Origin: Schleiferiaceae bacterium
GTDB taxonomy: Bacteria > Bacteroidota > Bacteroidia > Flavobacteriales > Schleiferiaceae
Assembly: GCA_022424815.1 (NCBI GenBank)
Contig: JAKMGS010000009.1
Location: 1-25,195, forward strand
Direction: 5' to 3'
Length of the DNA stretch: 25,195 nt
Shown here: positions 23,752 through 25,195 of the stretch, piece by piece
Numbering within the stretch: the first letter of the stretch is position 1
Layout of the letters: each line of letters starts with the position of its first letter
The notes under the pieces: model-generated
The model's input: only the letters and a program-made list of their open reading frames with translations
The model's database searches: none
Told to the model about the DNA's origin: nothing
Made by a program: the position numbers and the translations under genes

Positions 23752-24929
23752 CTCAATGCCGCTACCCCTGGAAGTGTTTTGCCTTCCAAGAACTCGAGCA
23801 TTGCACCACCACCTGTACTGATGTAGCTTACTTTATCTGCATAACCAAACTGATTCACCGCAGCTACGCTATCTCCTCCACCGATCAAAGAGAACGCTCC
23901 ATTCGCAGTAGCCTGAGCAACAGACTCAGCAACGGTTTTGGTTCCACCTGCGTAGTTTTCAAACTCAAAAACACCCATAGGTCCGTTCCAAATGATGGTT
24001 TTTGCCGCAGCAAGAGATTCTTGAACACGGGCAATACTTTCCGGTCCGTTATCAAGTCCCATGTATCCTTCTGGAATCTCGCCAATAGCACACACTCGCT
24101 CGGCAGGTTGATCCACAAAATCTTTTGTAATGAGCGTATCCACTGGAATAAGCAGGTTACACTCTAGAGCCTCCGCTTTTTCAATGAGTGATTTGGCTAA
24201 TTCTAGCTTATCGTCCTCCACCAAAGAGGTGCCGACAGATCCGCCCATCGCCTTTACGAAGGTGAAACCCATGCCGCCTCCAATAACAACGGTGCCTACT
24301 TTCTCAAGCATATTAACGATTACTCCAATTTTCGAGCTCACCTTCGCGCCACCAATAATGGCCACGGTTGTGCTCTTGTCGCTGCCCAGTGCTTTGGAGA
24401 TGCTTTCTACTTCCGCGCTCATCAACTCGCCAAAACCCTTGTTTTCGTCCGCAAAAAACTGAGCAATAACCGCTGTTGATGCGTGGGCACGGTGCGCTGT
24501 TCCAAAGGCGTCGTTCAAGTAGATATCTCCTAGCTCAGCCAATTCCTTCGCAAAAGACTCATCACCCGCTTCTTCTTCGTTGTGAAATCTCAAATTTTCC
24601 AACAACACGATTTCTCCTGCGCCCGCTTGGGCCACTACAGCTTTCGCTACATCGCCCACACATTCGCTTGAAAAATGAACTTTAACACCGCTCAACGCCT
24701 CCACTTCGCTTACCAAATGCGTCAAAGACATGTGGTCTTGGCGCTCGCCTTTTGGTCGTCCTAGATGACTCATCAAAACAGCTATTCCTCCTTCCTGAAG
24801 CACCTTAGAAATGGTTGGCATGGCCGCTGTGATACGCGTATTATCGGTTACCTTGAGGTCTTTATCCTGCGGAACATTAAAGTCCACGCGAATAAGCACT
24901 TTCTTTCCTGCAAAGTCGAGGCTTTTCAT
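23748..24929 (-). CDS. pgk: Phosphoglycerate kinase
   Basis: Glycolytic kinase, 393 residues from the start MKSLDFAGKKVLIRVDFNVP at 24929. A longer reading to 24971 would add 14 residues not seen in the family. Substrate-binding segments RVDFNVP, SHLGRPKG and NDAFGTAHRAHAS, the nucleotide-binding GGAKVSSKIGV, and the hinge and C-terminal WNGPMGVFE and GGGDSVAAV are all present. It converts 1,3-bisphosphoglycerate and ADP to 3-phosphoglycerate and ATP. It is divergent from the holB-like gene. Confidence 0.98.
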   Translation of the reverse strand: MKSLDFAGKKVLIRVDFNVPQDKDLKVTDNTRITAAMPTISKVLQEGGIAVLMSHLGRPKGERQDHMSLTHLVSEVEALSGVKVHFSSECVGDVAKAVVAQAGAGEIVLLENLRFHNEEEAGDESFAKELAELGDIYLNDAFGTAHRAHASTAVIAQFFADENKGFGELMSAEVESISKALGSDKSTTVAIIGGAKVSSKIGVIVNMLEKVGTVVIGGGMGFTFVKAMGGSVGTSLVEDDKLELAKSLIEKAEALECNLLIPVDTLITKDFVDQPAERVCAIGEIPEGYMGLDNGPESIARVQESLAAAKTIIWNGPMGVFEFENYAGGTKTVAESVAQATANGAFSLIGGGDSVAAVNQFGYADKVSYISTGGGAMLEFLEGKTLPGVAALS

Positions 24930-24987
24930 ATATTTTAGTGTGTTGTATTGTGGGGCCAATTTACCACTCATATTTCACTCAAAGCGC

Positions 24988-25195
24988 ATGTCACAATTAT
25001 ATAATAACCAACCTCTTCTGGACCAATTGGCCACAGCACTCGACAGAGAAAAGCTGCACCACGCCAATCTCATTTCTTCCGGCCCAGGAGAAGAGGGGTT
25101 AGTCGTTGGAATTGCCCTTGCCGCGCGTATTTTATGTGATACACAAAACCACTGTGGCACATGTAAATCTTGTAAGCAAGTGGGCGCGCTTCAAC
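24988..25195 (+). CDS. holB: DNA polymerase III delta' subunit (partial, N terminus)
   Basis: Only the first 69 codons lie in the window; the gene runs off the right edge. HHANLISSGPGEEGLVVGIA resembles the N-terminal AAA+ part of clamp-loader delta', and the cysteines in CDTQNHCGTCKSC form its zinc-binding cluster. The phosphate loop is degenerate (no GKT), as expected for the delta' stator, which does not hydrolyse ATP. The gene begins 58 nt from the divergent pgk start. Confidence is limited by the short visible length. Confidence 0.75.
   Translation, partial: MSQLYNNQPLLDQLATALDREKLHHANLISSGPGEEGLVVGIALAARILCDTQNHCGTCKSCKQVGALQ

Noticed and set aside
24930..24971. Longer pgk start
   Set aside because: The 14 extra residues are not found in phosphoglycerate kinases, and MKSLDF at 24929 gives normal length.

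Overview
The window is a densely coded chromosomal segment of a Bacteroidota bacterium, most likely Flavobacteriales of the Cryomorphaceae/Schleiferiaceae type. Evidence: a PorW/SprE-type lipoprotein of the type IX secretion system, an ATP synthase operon ordered B-E-F-H-A-G without atpD/atpC, the acpP-fabF-rnc-(IPExxxVDY)-pyk cluster, and promoter-like elements of the Bacteroidota form (TTTG near -33, TAnnTTTG near -7). The lineage below phylum is inference. No tRNA, rRNA, CRISPR array, insertion sequence or phage module was seen, and no gap between genes exceeds 300 bases.

Left part (1-5803, all minus strand): an excisionase-like HTH protein with a good Bacteroidota promoter, then an NtrY-like sensor histidine kinase, an enoyl-CoA hydratase, an alpha/beta esterase, a DUF819 permease-like protein, a small basic membrane protein and the N-terminal two thirds of an exported M28 peptidase. 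From the kinase on, gaps are at most 13 nt or the genes overlap, so these look like one operon. No response regulator is present.

Middle (5863-14640, minus strand): PorW/SprE, bactofilin, AtpZ, a DUF6168-like membrane protein, then atpB-E-F-H-A-G closed by an intrinsic terminator. This links envelope secretion, a cytoskeletal bactofilin and the proton-driven ATP synthase. A striking inverted repeat with two mutually exclusive pairings lies between atpE and atpF.

Right part (14716-25195): a membrane-anchored M23 peptidase faces rnhA and purN. Divergent from purN runs acpP-fabF-rnc-IPExxxVDY-pyk, with tight spacing and overlaps, ending in a strong terminator. A small pterin carbinolamine dehydratase starts just past it and converges on pheS. 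Two tandem paralogous lipoproteins follow, then a conserved small acidic protein, cvpA, pgk and the start of a DNA polymerase III delta' gene.

Most of the content is housekeeping. The less explained items are the kinase-led operon with its orphan HTH gene, the atpE-atpF RNA structure, the paired lipoproteins, the His-rich AtpB extension and the repeated stop-to-stop convergent junctions. I see no clear sign of a whole new defence or mobile system.
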